Origin: CAZOOA01 sp964581355
GTDB taxonomy: Bacteria; Bacillota; Dethiobacteria; DTU022; UBA8154
Direction: 5' to 3'
DNA: 64,000 nt
NCBI GenBank assembly: GCA_964581355.1
Contig: CAZOOA010000003.1
Span: forward strand, 30,606 to 94,605
The translations under genes were made by a program, and so were the position numbers. The notes under the pieces were generated by a model that was not told the origin of the DNA, did no database searches, and saw only the letters and a list, made by a program, of their open reading frames with translations. The first letter of the stretch is position 1. Each line of letters starts with the position of its first letter. Shown piece after piece: positions 37,102-48,434 of the stretch.

Positions 37102-38769
37102 ATGTTTAATGAAGAAAAATTGAAAAAAATCAAAGAGGGCAAAGAAAAGTGGGAAAAAGAAACGTTACCCAAGTTTCAAAACAGGCCAGCCAAGTTTGTC
37201 ACTGTTTCCAGCAAACCGTTGAAGGAACTGTACTCACCCCTGGACATTAAGGATTTGGATTATGAGAAAGATCTTGGATTTCCCGGTGAATATCCTTATA
37301 CCCGTGGAGTCCAGGGCAACATGTACCGCGGCCGAATTTGGACCATGCGCCAGTTTTCCGGGTTTGGAACAGCCAAAGAAACCAACGAACGCTACAAGTA
37401 TCTTTTAAAACACGGCCAGACCGGGCTCAGTGTGGCTTTCGACATGCCAACCATTATGGGCTACGACTCTGACCATCCCCGTTCGGTCGGTGAAGTTGGG
37501 CGCTGCGGTGTGGCCATTGATTCCCTGGCGGACATGGAGATCCTGTTTGACGGCATTCCCCTGGACCAGGTTACCACATCGATGACCATCAACGGACCGG
37601 CTTCAGTGCTCTGGTGTATGTACATTGCAACTGCTGAGAAGCAGGGTATTTCTTCGGATAAAATTGGGGGGACCATTCAGAACGATATCTTAAAAGAATA
37701 TATTGCCCAAAAGTCCTGGATTTTCCCTCCTGAACCGTCTATGCGCCTGATTACGGATATCTTTTCTTTTGCCTGTGATCATGTGCCCCGCTGGAACACT
37801 GTCAGTATCAGCGGCTACCATATCCGGGAGGCGGGCTCCACGGCAGTGCAGGAGTTGGCCTTTACCCTGGCTGACGGTTTCGCTTACGTGGAAGCCGGTA
37901 TTGAAGCAGGCCTGGACGTGGATGATTTTGCTCCCAGGTTGTCTTTCTTCTTCAATTCCCATATTGACTTCTTCGAAGAAATTGCCAAGTACCGGGCTGC
38001 CCGCCGCATCTGGGCCAAGCGCATGAAAGAAAAATATGGAGCCAAGGACCCGCGCTCCCTGCTCCTTCGCTTCCATACGCAAACCGCGGGATGCAGCCTG
38101 ACTGCGCAGCAGCCGGAGAACAATATTATCCGTACAGCTTACGAAGCCCTATCTGCTGTTCTGGGGGGGACCCAGTCCCTGCACACCAATTCCATGGATG
38201 AAGTGCTGGCACTTCCCACAGAAAAAGCTGTCCGCATTGCCCTGCGCACCCAGCAGATTATGGCTTATGAAACAGGTGTAACCAATACCATTGACCCGCT
38301 GGCCGGCTCTTACTTCATTGAAGCGCTCACCGACGAAATGGAAGCAGAGGCCGAGGAATATTTCCGCAAAATCGAGGAGTTAGGCGGCGTGTTGCCAGCA
38401 ATTGACCAGGGCTTCTTCCAACGGGAGATTGCCGATGCAGCGTTCCAGTATCAAAGAGAAATTGAAGAAAATGAACGGATAATTGTAGGAGTCAATGAAT
38501 TCACCATTGATGAACCCATTGATACAGAAATCCTTAAAATTGACCCCGATCTGGAACGTGCCCAGTGCGAAAGAGTCCAAAAAGTTCGGGAAACCAGGGA
38601 CAACGACCTGGCTCAACGCAGGTTGGAGGAATTAAAGAAAGCGGCCCAGGGGACAGACAACCTGATTCCCTACATGTTGGATGCCGTCAGGGCTTATGCG
38701 ACAGAAGGAGAAATTATCGGCATGCTGAAGGAAGTGTTTGGAGAGTATAAGGAACAACCCATTTTTTAA
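37102..38769 (+). CDS. icmA: B12-dependent acyl-CoA mutase large subunit, isobutyryl-CoA mutase type
   Basis: The 555-residue TIM-barrel subunit of a coenzyme B12 mutase lacks the C-terminal cobalamin domain, as in IcmA. In methylmalonyl-CoA mutase the substrate carboxylate is bound by Tyr89 and Arg207. Here the matching residues are Phe85 (TMRQFSGFG) and Gln203 ([11 protein letters not shown]), exactly 118 apart as in both families, and equal to Phe80/Gln198 of isobutyryl-CoA mutase. The protein should therefore interconvert isobutyryl- and n-butyryl-CoA. Automatic annotation would probably say methylmalonyl-CoA mutase. The ATG at 37102 has no close ribosome site; AAAGGAGGTG at 37055 is far upstream. 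Confidence 0.9.
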   Translation: MFNEEKLKKIKEGKEKWEKETLPKFQNRPAKFVTVSSKPLKELYSPLDIKDLDYEKDLGFPGEYPYTRGVQGNMYRGRIWTMRQFSGFGTAKETNERYKYLLKHGQTGLSVAFDMPTIMGYDSDHPRSVGEVGRCGVAIDSLADMEILFDGIPLDQVTTSMTINGPASVLWCMYIATAEKQGISSDKIGGTIQNDILKEYIAQKSWIFPPEPSMRLITDIFSFACDHVPRWNTVSISGYHIREAGSTAVQELAFTLADGFAYVEAGIEAGLDVDDFAPRLSFFFNSHIDFFEEIAKYRAARRIWAKRMKEKYGAKDPRSLLLRFHTQTAGCSLTAQQPENNIIRTAYEALSAVLGGTQSLHTNSMDEVLALPTEKAVRIALRTQQIMAYETGVTNTIDPLAGSYFIEALTDEMEAEAEEYFRKIEELGGVLPAIDQGFFQREIADAAFQYQREIEENERIIVGVNEFTIDEPIDTEILKIDPDLERAQCERVQKVRETRDNDLAQRRLEELKKAAQGTDNLIPYMLDAVRAYATEGEIIGMLKEVFGEYKEQPIF

Positions 38770-38794
38770 TACCGGGTAGGGAGGCTGAGAAAGA

Positions 38795-39217
38795 ATGAAT
38801 AAAGAGCATAAAATCAGGGTTTTGGTAGCTAAGCCCGGCTTGGATGGACATGACCGGGGGGCCAAGGTCGTAGCCAGGGCATTAAGGGATTCCGGTATGG
38901 AAGTGGTTTATACGGGACTGCACCAAACGGCAGAACAGGTTGTAGAAGCAGCGATCCAGGAAGATGTTGATGTAGTAGGCTTAAGCATCCTTTCCGGCGC
39001 TCACATGACTCTTTTCCCACGCATTCGGCAGCTTTTGAAAGAAAACAATGCCGACGACATTGTTTTAATCGGTGGAGGTATTTTCCCCGAGGATGATATG
39101 GATGAACTGCTGCAAAAAGGCGATGCGGAAGCCCTTTTCACCCCCGGAACACCTACCGAGGAAATAGTCAAGTGGATCAAGGATAACGTAAAAAAAGAAG
39201 GTGCAGGAACGACGTAG
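38795..39217 (+). CDS. icmB: B12-dependent acyl-CoA mutase small, cobalamin-binding subunit
   Basis: The 140-residue cobalamin-binding domain is the length of IcmB. It has the base-off/His-on signature DGHDRG with the cobalt-ligating histidine near residue 20, then LSILSGAH and [10 protein letters not shown] for the nucleotide tail. It follows the large subunit by 25 bases with a GGGAGG site and forms the heterodimer with it. A terminator lies 50 bases downstream, closing the cluster. Confidence 0.93.
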   Translation: MNKEHKIRVLVAKPGLDGHDRGAKVVARALRDSGMEVVYTGLHQTAEQVVEAAIQEDVDVVGLSILSGAHMTLFPRIRQLLKENNADDIVLIGGGIFPEDDMDELLQKGDAEALFTPGTPTEEIVKWIKDNVKKEGAGTT

Positions 39218-39266
39218 AAAAAGAAAGATTTACTGTCCAGCTAGAACAATTGATATGTTATAATTT

Positions 39267-41359
<2,093 letters not shown>

Positions 41360-41449
41360 ATATAGAACAATTTGGTTTCCGGCTAGTAATTACTATGTTT
41401 TTATTTTTTTTAAGGGATTGCAAAGGATTTGATTTATACAGTTCATAAA

Positions 41450-41713
41450 CTAGTGCCTGGGATGCTCCTTGACCAGCTTAACTGCCTGGGTAATAGCGCC
41501 AACGATATCTATGTATCTTTGCAGTTCCAGCAGGTCAGCTTTACCGTATGAAGCCCCTTTACTGGTGACCACGTAGCGGGGGGGGAGTTTGTTTAAGGCA
41601 ATGGCGGCAATATCCATACGACATTGTTCACATGAGCAGGTGCTCTTTTTATCCATGGTTTCATCAATTAGCTGTAAAACAGCGTCTTCCATCAAATTTT
41701 TTAAAACAGGCAT
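41450..41713 (-). CDS. ComFB domain protein (late competence family)
   Basis: The only minus-strand gene found. The 87-residue product resembles ComFB: an N-terminal helical part, the cysteine cluster CSCEQC (about 31-36), then DIAAIALNKLPPRYVVT, the best conserved family segment. ComFB lies in the competence operon of Bacillus, but its role is not known. Here it stands alone between ligA and gatC, convergent with ligA. The ATG is preceded on this strand by AGGAGAGG. Cysteine spacing suggests metal binding, which is inference. Confidence 0.85.
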   Translation of the reverse strand: MPVLKNLMEDAVLQLIDETMDKKSTCSCEQCRMDIAAIALNKLPPRYVVTSKGASYGKADLLELQRYIDIVGAITQAVKLVKEHPRH

Positions 41714-41836
41714 TGTAACATCCTCTCCTTAGCTATAAATAATCGAAACAAATTGCTGAACTCGCCAGCAGTTATTCTTTAAATCTGTATTCGACATAAA
41801 ACAATTCATTCCTGCTTGCCCAGGGAGGTGAAAAAA

Positions 41837-42130
41837 ATGAATATTAACATTAAAGAAGTTGAGCATGTAGCTGAACTGGCCCGTTTAAATCTTTCCGAGG
41901 AGGAAAAACAATTATATACCCGGCAGTTCAATGTTATTCTGGAACATATTGATAAATTTAATGAGCTGGACCTGGAGAAAGTAGAGCCGACAACTTATGT
42001 CCAGCCGTTAAAAAATGTCTTGCGTGCTGATATGGCAGTAAGTAGTGAAAAAAAACTCCTGGAAGAAGTTCTGAAGCAGGCTCCAGATCGGGAAGGTGGG
42101 TTGTTCAAAGTTCCCCCAGTCCTGGAGTAA
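41837..42130 (+). CDS. gatC: Asp/Glu-tRNA amidotransferase subunit C
   Basis: GatC is the small subunit that braces GatA and GatB in the enzyme converting Glu-tRNA(Gln) and Asp-tRNA(Asn) to the correct amides. The 97-residue product has the family pattern VEHVAELARLNLSEEE and PTTYVQPLKNVLRAD. The ATG at 41837 has GGGAGGTG upstream; the in-frame TTG at 41816 lacks one. It begins the gatCAB operon. Confidence 0.95.
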   Translation: MNINIKEVEHVAELARLNLSEEEKQLYTRQFNVILEHIDKFNELDLEKVEPTTYVQPLKNVLRADMAVSSEKKLLEEVLKQAPDREGGLFKVPPVLE

Positions 42131-42151
42131 AATACGGAGGTATTATTTGAT

Positions 42152-43630
42152 ATGGAACCATATGAAATGAGCGTTTCACAAGCTGCCCATGCCCTTCAAG
42201 AAAGGGAGATTAGTTCCCGGGAACTGGCCAGCTCCTTTGTGCAGAGAATCAAAGAAGTGGAGCCCAAAGTAAAGGGCTTTGCCAATATCCTGGATGAAGC
42301 AAAAATACTTACAAGAGCAGAGCTGGTGGACAAACTTCGCTTGGCCGGGGAAAACACTTCTTTACTGGCCGGTATTCCCATGGCGTTAAAAGATAATATG
42401 TGTACCCGGGGCGTGGCCACCACATGTGCCTCCCGGTTTTTAGAAAACTACCTCCCACCTTATGATGCTCATGTAGTTGAAAAGTTGGAAGAGGCCGGGA
42501 CCATCCTGCTGGGTAAAAGCAATATGGATGAGTTTGCCATGGGTTCTTCCACGGAAAACTCAGCTTTCCACTTTACCCGTAACCCGTGGAATACCGATTG
42601 TGTCCCCGGTGGCTCCAGTGGGGGATCTGCTGCCCTGGTTGCTGCCAGGGAGGTGGCCTTTTCCCTGGGTTCGGACACAGGAGGTTCAATCAGGCAGCCT
42701 GCATCTTTATGTGGTGTGGTTGGTTTGAAGCCTACATACGGGTTGGTTTCACGCTATGGGTTGATTGCTTTTGCCTCTTCCCTGGATCAAATCGGCCCTG
42801 TTACCAGGAATGTTCAGGATTGTGCCCTGGTTCTCGATGTGATTGCAGGGCACGATTCCCGTGATTCTACTTCCGTGGACAGGGACAAAGAGCACTACAG
42901 TCAGTTCATTGGGCGTGATATCGCGGGATTCAAAGTGGGGGTGCCCAGGGAATTTTTTGAACAGGGCATTGACCCGGGGGTAAAAGATACGGTATTAAAT
43001 GCTGTAGAAAAATGCGAAGAACTGAATGTGGATATAGAAGATGTTTCTATGCCGCATAGCCCATATGCCTTGTCGGCCTATTACCTGGTGGCAACGGCGG
43101 AAGCATCGTCCAACCTGGCCCGTTATGACGGCATTCAATATGGCTATCGCGACAAAGAGAGTGAAAGCTTAATTGAGCTATATTACAAAACCCGCAGTGA
43201 AGGTTTTGGCCCGGAAGTAAAAAGAAGGATTATGCTGGGCACTTATTCTTTAAGCTCAGGGTACTATGACGCCTATTACTTAAAAGCTCTTAAAGTGCGG
43301 ACATTGATCCGGGGTGATTTTGAAAATGCCTTTCAAAACTATGATTTTATCATAACCCCGACTTCACCAACGGTAGCCTTCAAAATCGATGAAAAAATTG
43401 ATGATCCTCTAACGATGTATTTAAACGATGTCTATACGACTCCGGCTAACCTGGCCGGGGTTCCGGCGGTCTCTATCCCTTGCGGTTTCCATCAGGGGTT
43501 GCCTGTGGGGCTCCAGGTCATTGGTCGTCCTTTTGATGAAGGGAGGATGCTCCAGTTCTGCCATGCCCTGGAGCAGTCCCTGGGTGTTAAGGACATCATG
43601 CCATCATTCAGTGTGGAAGGGAGTGTATAA
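42152..43630 (+). CDS. gatA: Asp/Glu-tRNA amidotransferase subunit A
   Basis: GatA is the amidase that frees ammonia from glutamine. The 492-residue protein has the amidase-signature triad: Lys in ALKDNM, Ser in the glycine-rich GGSSGGSAA, and the nucleophile Ser in [12 protein letters not shown]. It lies between gatC and gatB; its stop is one base before the gatB start. The ATG follows ACGGAGG. Confidence 0.97.
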   Translation: MEPYEMSVSQAAHALQEREISSRELASSFVQRIKEVEPKVKGFANILDEAKILTRAELVDKLRLAGENTSLLAGIPMALKDNMCTRGVATTCASRFLENYLPPYDAHVVEKLEEAGTILLGKSNMDEFAMGSSTENSAFHFTRNPWNTDCVPGGSSGGSAALVAAREVAFSLGSDTGGSIRQPASLCGVVGLKPTYGLVSRYGLIAFASSLDQIGPVTRNVQDCALVLDVIAGHDSRDSTSVDRDKEHYSQFIGRDIAGFKVGVPREFFEQGIDPGVKDTVLNAVEKCEELNVDIEDVSMPHSPYALSAYYLVATAEASSNLARYDGIQYGYRDKESESLIELYYKTRSEGFGPEVKRRIMLGTYSLSSGYYDAYYLKALKVRTLIRGDFENAFQNYDFIITPTSPTVAFKIDEKIDDPLTMYLNDVYTTPANLAGVPAVSIPCGFHQGLPVGLQVIGRPFDEGRMLQFCHALEQSLGVKDIMPSFSVEGSV

Positions 43631-43631
43631 T

Positions 43632-45083
43632 ATGGATTTGGCTTATGAAATTGTAATTGGACTTGAAGTTCATGTTGAACTACATACCCAGAGTAAAATT
43701 TTCTGCTCCTGTCCTAACAGGTTCGGCCAGTCTCCCAACACAAATACATGTCCTGTCTGCCTGGGGCTTCCCGGCTCCCTGCCGGTTTTTAACCAAAATG
43801 CGCTATACCTGGCTTTGAAGGCGGCCCTGGCTCTTAACTGCCAGGTCGCTTCTTATAGCAAGTTTGATCGGAAAAATTATTTTTACCCAGATCTACCAAA
43901 GGCATACCAGGTTTCACAGTATGACCTGCCCCTGGCCAGAAATGGCAAAGTTGAACTTTTTAAAGAAGGGTCATTCATCAGGGAAGTCGGCATTGAGCGC
44001 CTGCACATGGAAGAGGATGCAGGGAAACTGCTGCACAATGAGCAGACAACAAGCTCTTACGTGGACTATAACCGCAGCGGGGTCCCCCTGGTGGAGATAG
44101 TTACTGCTCCTGATTTACGCTCCCCGGAGGAAGCGAGGCTTTTCCTGGAATCATTAAAACAAATCCTTCTTTATACCGAGGTTTCCGACTGTAAAATGGA
44201 GGAAGGAAGTTTGCGCTGTGATGCCAATATTTCATTACGCCCGGAGGGAGCCCGGGAGTTGGGGCGCAAGGTTGAAATCAAAAACATGAACTCGTTTAAA
44301 TCGGTGCAGAAAGGACTGGAATATGAAGCGCTGCGACAGGAATCTATCCTTAAACAAGGTGGTGCAATCAACCAGGCTACCCGGCGCTGGGACGAAGAAC
44401 TGGAAACGACTTTTGAAATGCGGAGCAAGGAAGAGGAGCAGGACTACCGTTATTTCCCGGAGCCAGACCTTCCCCCTATCGTAATTGAAGAGTCTACGCT
44501 GATCCAGGTCAAGGAGGGGTTACCCGAATTACCGGTCCAGCGCAGTCGCCGCTTCATGGAAAATTATGGATTGACCCCCTACCAGGCTGAAATAATCACC
44601 AACTCCCGAAGTCTGGCCGATTACTTCGAAGAAACGTTAAAATGCTACCACAGCCCTTCCCGGGTAACCAACTGGATTATGGGTGATGTGCTCAACCTGT
44701 TGAAGAAATCTGAACAAGAAATACATGAAATAAAAATGACCCCCGGCATTTTTGCTCGGCTGGTGAGAATGGTGGATGAAGATGCAATCAGTGGGAAAAT
44801 TGCCAAGGAGGTCCTGGTTGACTGCTTTTACACCGGGAAATCACCCGATGAAATCGTCCAGGAAAAAGGCTTTGTGCAGATCAGTGATGCGCAGGAAATA
44901 GATAATATTGTGTGTCAGGTTATTGATGACAATCAGGATGCAGTTGAAGATTATTTATCCGGCAACGAAAAGGCGATCAAGTTTTTAGTCGGTCAGGTTA
45001 TGAAAGCAACCAGGGGGCAGGCAAACCCTCAAATGGCTGCCCGGGGCCTGCAGGAAGCACTTAATAAGAAGAGAAACCTGTAA
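43632..45083 (+). CDS. gatB: Asp/Glu-tRNA amidotransferase subunit B
   Basis: GatB binds the misacylated tRNA and activates it with ATP before amidation. The 483-residue protein starts YEIVIGLEVHVELHTQSKIFC and has the zinc-site cysteines CSCP and CPVCLGLPGSLP. It then shows KFDRKNYFYPDLPKAYQVSQ and a C-terminal tail domain (YqeY-like). The ATG at 43632 is chosen because the family begins here and GAAGGGAG precedes it; upstream frame continuation into gatA is not real. With gatA and gatC it indicates the indirect route for Gln- or Asn-tRNA. Confidence 0.97.
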   Translation: MDLAYEIVIGLEVHVELHTQSKIFCSCPNRFGQSPNTNTCPVCLGLPGSLPVFNQNALYLALKAALALNCQVASYSKFDRKNYFYPDLPKAYQVSQYDLPLARNGKVELFKEGSFIREVGIERLHMEEDAGKLLHNEQTTSSYVDYNRSGVPLVEIVTAPDLRSPEEARLFLESLKQILLYTEVSDCKMEEGSLRCDANISLRPEGARELGRKVEIKNMNSFKSVQKGLEYEALRQESILKQGGAINQATRRWDEELETTFEMRSKEEEQDYRYFPEPDLPPIVIEESTLIQVKEGLPELPVQRSRRFMENYGLTPYQAEIITNSRSLADYFEETLKCYHSPSRVTNWIMGDVLNLLKKSEQEIHEIKMTPGIFARLVRMVDEDAISGKIAKEVLVDCFYTGKSPDEIVQEKGFVQISDAQEIDNIVCQVIDDNQDAVEDYLSGNEKAIKFLVGQVMKATRGQANPQMAARGLQEALNKKRNL

Positions 45084-45186
45084 AGAGAAAACAAAATGAA
45101 CAAAACCCACTATAAATCTTAGAATATCTGTAAAATTTATAATAACTTTTTCGGTTTTTTAATTTTTGTTGCAGGAATTTTGAAAT

Positions 45187-45256
45187 AAAACGCTAATACT
45201 TAAATTGAATTGAATAATACATTCAAAACCACCAGCATTTTCTGAAGCGTTTTTTC
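45187..45256 (+). terminator. Possible long-loop terminator after gatB
   Basis: AAAACGCT and AGCGTTTT (45246-45253) are perfect arms followed by more T residues, with an inner TGAAT/ATTCA hairpin. The 51-base loop makes it unusual. The remainder of 45084-45450 is AT-rich with no gene; it probably holds the fumarase promoter. Confidence 0.4.
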
Positions 45257-45450
45257 ATAGTTCGATATTTTTTTGTTTCTTGCCCAAAATTCAAATTAGC
45301 CTTGTCTTAATCTGGCTATATGTTCAGCGAGAGGTGGGCAAGAAGGTTGAGTTTATTGCGAATTAACAGTCAATTGCCATACTTTCGAAATGACTTGAGA
45401 AAGCGCTTCAGTGTCTGGGTAAAAATTTATCATCAAAAGGAGGGGATAGG

Positions 45451-46293
45451 ATGCGAGAAGTTGATGTCAAGCTAATTGAGGATGCTGTTGCCGAGATGAG
45501 CAAAGAAGCAAATTACTACCTCGGCGACGATGTGATCCAGGCCTTTGAAAAGGGCCTGAAAGAAGAAGAGTCTCCTGTTGGAAAGGAAATGTTTAATCAG
45601 CTTTTAGAGAATGCCCGTATTTCCAGGGACGAAGAAGTTCCCATGTGCCAGGATACGGGTTTTGCGGTTTTGTTCGTGGAGCTGGGGCAGGATGTCCGGC
45701 TTGTAGGAGGAGACTTCAACGAAGCAATTAATGAAGGTGTCAGAAGGGGCTATACCGATGGGTATTTAAGGAAATCCATTGTTAGCGATCCGGTTGAGAG
45801 GGTAAATACCAAGGACAACACACCTGCTATTATTCACGTGGACATGGTTCCTGGGGACAAAATCAAGCTTACTCTGGCTCCCAAAGGTGGAGGCAGTGAA
45901 AACATGAGTGCTGTAGGGATGCTTAAGCCTGCCCAGGGGGCAAAAGGCCTGGTTGATTTCGTGGTTGATACAGCTAGCAAAGCCGGCCCCAACCCCTGCC
46001 CGCCCATCGTTGTTGGAGTGGGATTTGGTGGAACTTTCGAAAAAGTGGCCTACCTGGCAAAAAAAGCCCTGCTTCGCCCTATAGGAGATCCCAACCCGGA
46101 TCCGTTTTATGCTGACCTGGAAAAAGAAATGCTGGAGAAAATTAACAACCTGGGCATTGGCCCCCAGGGTTACGGTGGACGGTTTACCGCTCTGGGTGTT
46201 CAAATTGAAGTGTTCCCCTGTCACATCGCCAGCATGCCCGCTGCTGTCAATATCAATTGTCATGCAAGCCGTCATAAAGAACGGGTAATTTAA
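45451..46293 (+). CDS. Class I fumarate hydratase, alpha subunit
   Basis: The iron-sulfur (oxygen-sensitive) fumarase interconverts fumarate and malate. This 280-residue part carries the catalytic domain; cluster cysteines are likely in VPMCQDTGFA, AGPNPCPP and the final AVNINCHASRH. It is the two-subunit form common in anaerobes; tartrate dehydratase alpha is the closest alternative. The ATG has AAAGGAGGGG. Malic enzyme and fumarate reductase genes follow, which supports fumarase. Confidence 0.93.
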   Translation: MREVDVKLIEDAVAEMSKEANYYLGDDVIQAFEKGLKEEESPVGKEMFNQLLENARISRDEEVPMCQDTGFAVLFVELGQDVRLVGGDFNEAINEGVRRGYTDGYLRKSIVSDPVERVNTKDNTPAIIHVDMVPGDKIKLTLAPKGGGSENMSAVGMLKPAQGAKGLVDFVVDTASKAGPNPCPPIVVGVGFGGTFEKVAYLAKKALLRPIGDPNPDPFYADLEKEMLEKINNLGIGPQGYGGRFTALGVQIEVFPCHIASMPAAVNINCHASRHKERVI

Positions 46294-46316
46294 AGAATGA
46301 GAGGAGGGAATGATTG

Positions 46317-46871
46317 ATGGAACCCAAAAAAATAAGTGCGCCGTTGACGGATGAGATGATCATGGATCTTAAAGCGGGCGATAACCTGCTTATTTCAGGA
46401 GTTATTTATACCGGTCGGGATGCAGCACACAAAAAGCTGGTTGAACTACTGGAAAAAGGTGAAGAATGGCCGGTGGATTTAACAGGACAAATTATCTATT
46501 ACGTAGGTCCGACCCCTGCCAAGCCTGGTGAGGTTATTGGCTCCGCAGGCCCGACAACCAGCGGCCGGATGGATTCCTATACACCGGCAGTGCTTAAAAA
46601 TGGAGTGAAGGCCGTTATTGGTAAAGGGGCTCGCGATGAAGCAACCCGTAACGCATTTCAGGAGTATAAGGGCGTTTACCTGGGTGCTACCGGTGGGGCA
46701 GGAGCTCTTCTGGCCAAGCGAATTAAAGAAGCTGAAGTAGTTGCTTATGAGGAGCTGGGTCCTGAAGCCATTCGCAAGCTGGTTGTAGAAGACTTTCCTG
46801 TCACAGTAATCAATGATGCCCACGGGAATGATCTTTACCAGGAAGGTCGCAAACAGTACGCCAAAGCTTAA
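46317..46871 (+). CDS. Class I fumarate hydratase, beta subunit
   Basis: The 184-residue swivelling domain of the two-part fumarase, with GVIYTGRDAAHKKL, YVGPTPAKPGEVIGSAGPTTSGRMD and GKGARDEATRNA. It follows the alpha subunit by 23 bases with GAGAGGAGGG upstream. The ATG at 46317 is preferred to the TTG three bases earlier on spacing. It forms the active site together with the alpha subunit. Confidence 0.93.
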   Translation: MEPKKISAPLTDEMIMDLKAGDNLLISGVIYTGRDAAHKKLVELLEKGEEWPVDLTGQIIYYVGPTPAKPGEVIGSAGPTTSGRMDSYTPAVLKNGVKAVIGKGARDEATRNAFQEYKGVYLGATGGAGALLAKRIKEAEVVAYEELGPEAIRKLVVEDFPVTVINDAHGNDLYQEGRKQYAKA

Positions 46872-46932
46872 ACTATTTGATTGTTTTCTTCTTAAATTAC
46901 TAACTCAACAACTTGAAAGGAGTTGAATGTAA

Positions 46933-48267
46933 ATGAATAAAGATGAACTGTTAGCAAAGGCGAATAAGCCTGCAGAGGATGCCATGAAGTTGCATCCCTT
47001 TTACCAGGGCAAAGTTGAAGTAACTCTAAAGTCGGCGGTGCGGAGCTATGATGATTTTGCCATCTGGTATACTCCGGGTGTTGCTGCTCCCTGTAAGGCC
47101 ATTGCCGCTGATAAAGAAGAGGTATACAGGCATACCAACAAAGCCAACTTTGTAGCCGTGGTTTCCGATGGTACGCGGGTATTGGGGCTGGGGGATATCG
47201 GACCTGAAGCTTCCATGCCGGTTATGGAAGGAAAAGCGCTGCTCTTTAAATATTTGGGTGGTGTCGATGCATTCCCCATCTGTGTAGACACGAAAGATGC
47301 GGATAAACTGATCGAGTTTGTTAAAATGCTCCAGCCTTCTTTTGGGGGAGTAAACCTGGAAGATATTGCGAATCCCAAATGTTTCTATGTCCTGGATCGC
47401 CTGCGGGAAGAGTGCCATATTCCCATTTTCCACGATGACCAGCAGGGCACGGCCTGTGTTACCCTGGCCGGAATGATCAACGCCCTGAAAATTGTCAAAA
47501 AGGATATAAAGGAAGCAAAAATTGCCATGATCGGTGTGGGTGCTGCAAATGTTGCTACAGTAAGGTTGCTCCTGGCAGCGGGCGTGCCTTCAGAAAACAT
47601 TGTCATGTGTGACAGCACCGGGATCCTGCACAAAGGTCGAACCGACATAAAAGAATCGCACCAGGATAAACTAAAGATTATTGAAATTACCAATAAGGAT
47701 CAGAAGCAAGGCGGCATTCCCGAGGCAATGGAAGGTGCAGACGTGGTCATTGGACTCTCCAAGCCCGGACCGGATACCATTAAGAAGGAATGGGTGGAGT
47801 CCATGGCTGATAATGCCATCGTCTTTGCCTGTGCCAACCCAATTCCTGAAATCTGGCCCTGGGAAGCCAAAGAAGCCGGGGCAGCCGTCGTATCCACCGG
47901 CCGTTCTGATTTCCCCAACCAGGTAAATAATTCTCTCGGCTTCCCGGCCATTTTCCGCGGAGTGCTGGATGTTCATGCTTCCACCATTACAGATACCATG
48001 TGCATCGCTGCAGCGGAAGAACTGGCTGCCTGCGCCGCAGAAAAAGGGTTAAACCCTGAAGAAATCCTGCCCACCATGGACAACTGGGAAGTATTCCCCA
48101 GGGTTGCCACGGCAACCGCTATGCAGGCTATTAAAGAGGGCGTAGCACGGCGTGAACTTAGCAGAGACGAGATTTACAATCTGGCAACAGAAAAAATTAA
48201 AAGGGCTCAAGATACGACCAAGCTGCTTCAGGATAACGGCATCGTTCGCATGCCCCCAGAAGAGTAA
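46933..48267 (+). CDS. NAD(P)-dependent malic enzyme
   Basis: Malic enzyme decarboxylates malate to pyruvate. The 444-residue protein is the short bacterial type without a phosphotransacetylase tail. It has YTPGVAAPCKAI, LGLGDIGPEASMPVMEGKA, the metal site FHDDQQGTA, and the dinucleotide loop MIGVGAANVATV. The loop ends in an uncharged region, so NAD or NADP preference is not decided. After fumarase it gives a route from fumarate to pyruvate. The ATG follows GAAAGGAG. Confidence 0.95.
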   Translation: MNKDELLAKANKPAEDAMKLHPFYQGKVEVTLKSAVRSYDDFAIWYTPGVAAPCKAIAADKEEVYRHTNKANFVAVVSDGTRVLGLGDIGPEASMPVMEGKALLFKYLGGVDAFPICVDTKDADKLIEFVKMLQPSFGGVNLEDIANPKCFYVLDRLREECHIPIFHDDQQGTACVTLAGMINALKIVKKDIKEAKIAMIGVGAANVATVRLLLAAGVPSENIVMCDSTGILHKGRTDIKESHQDKLKIIEITNKDQKQGGIPEAMEGADVVIGLSKPGPDTIKKEWVESMADNAIVFACANPIPEIWPWEAKEAGAAVVSTGRSDFPNQVNNSLGFPAIFRGVLDVHASTITDTMCIAAAEELAACAAEKGLNPEEILPTMDNWEVFPRVATATAMQAIKEGVARRELSRDEIYNLATEKIKRAQDTTKLLQDNGIVRMPPEE

Positions 48268-48298
48268 AAGAAGATTCTTGTTGAATTAGTGCGGGGCT

Positions 48299-48346
48299 GA
48301 TGGCTGGAAGGGGATGGCACTTTATTGCCCGGCTTTTCCAGCCATC
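48299..48346. repeat. Hairpin between malic enzyme and fumarate reductase genes
   Basis: GATGGCTGGAA (48299-48309) and TTCCAGCCATC (48336-48346) are perfect 11-base arms. The loop holds GGCAC and GCCC stretches. No T-run follows. It may protect the upstream mRNA or reduce read-through. Confidence 0.65.
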
Positions 48347-48434
48347 CCTCGTATAACATTTTGGTCAAGCCAAGATTAGGGGAAAAAAAATATAATTGCT
48401 TTTGCACGAAGGCTAGAAGGAGGTATACAGTAAA

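Noticed and set aside
37102..38769. Annotation as methylmalonyl-CoA mutase
   Set aside because: The carboxylate-binding Tyr and Arg are replaced by Phe85 and Gln203, which fit isobutyryl-CoA mutase instead.
48314..48330. Sigma-54-like TGGCAC...TTGC in the hairpin loop before the fumarate reductase genes
   Set aside because: The gap between the two halves is one base too short (GG to GC offset 11 instead of 12), which normally abolishes sigma-54 recognition.
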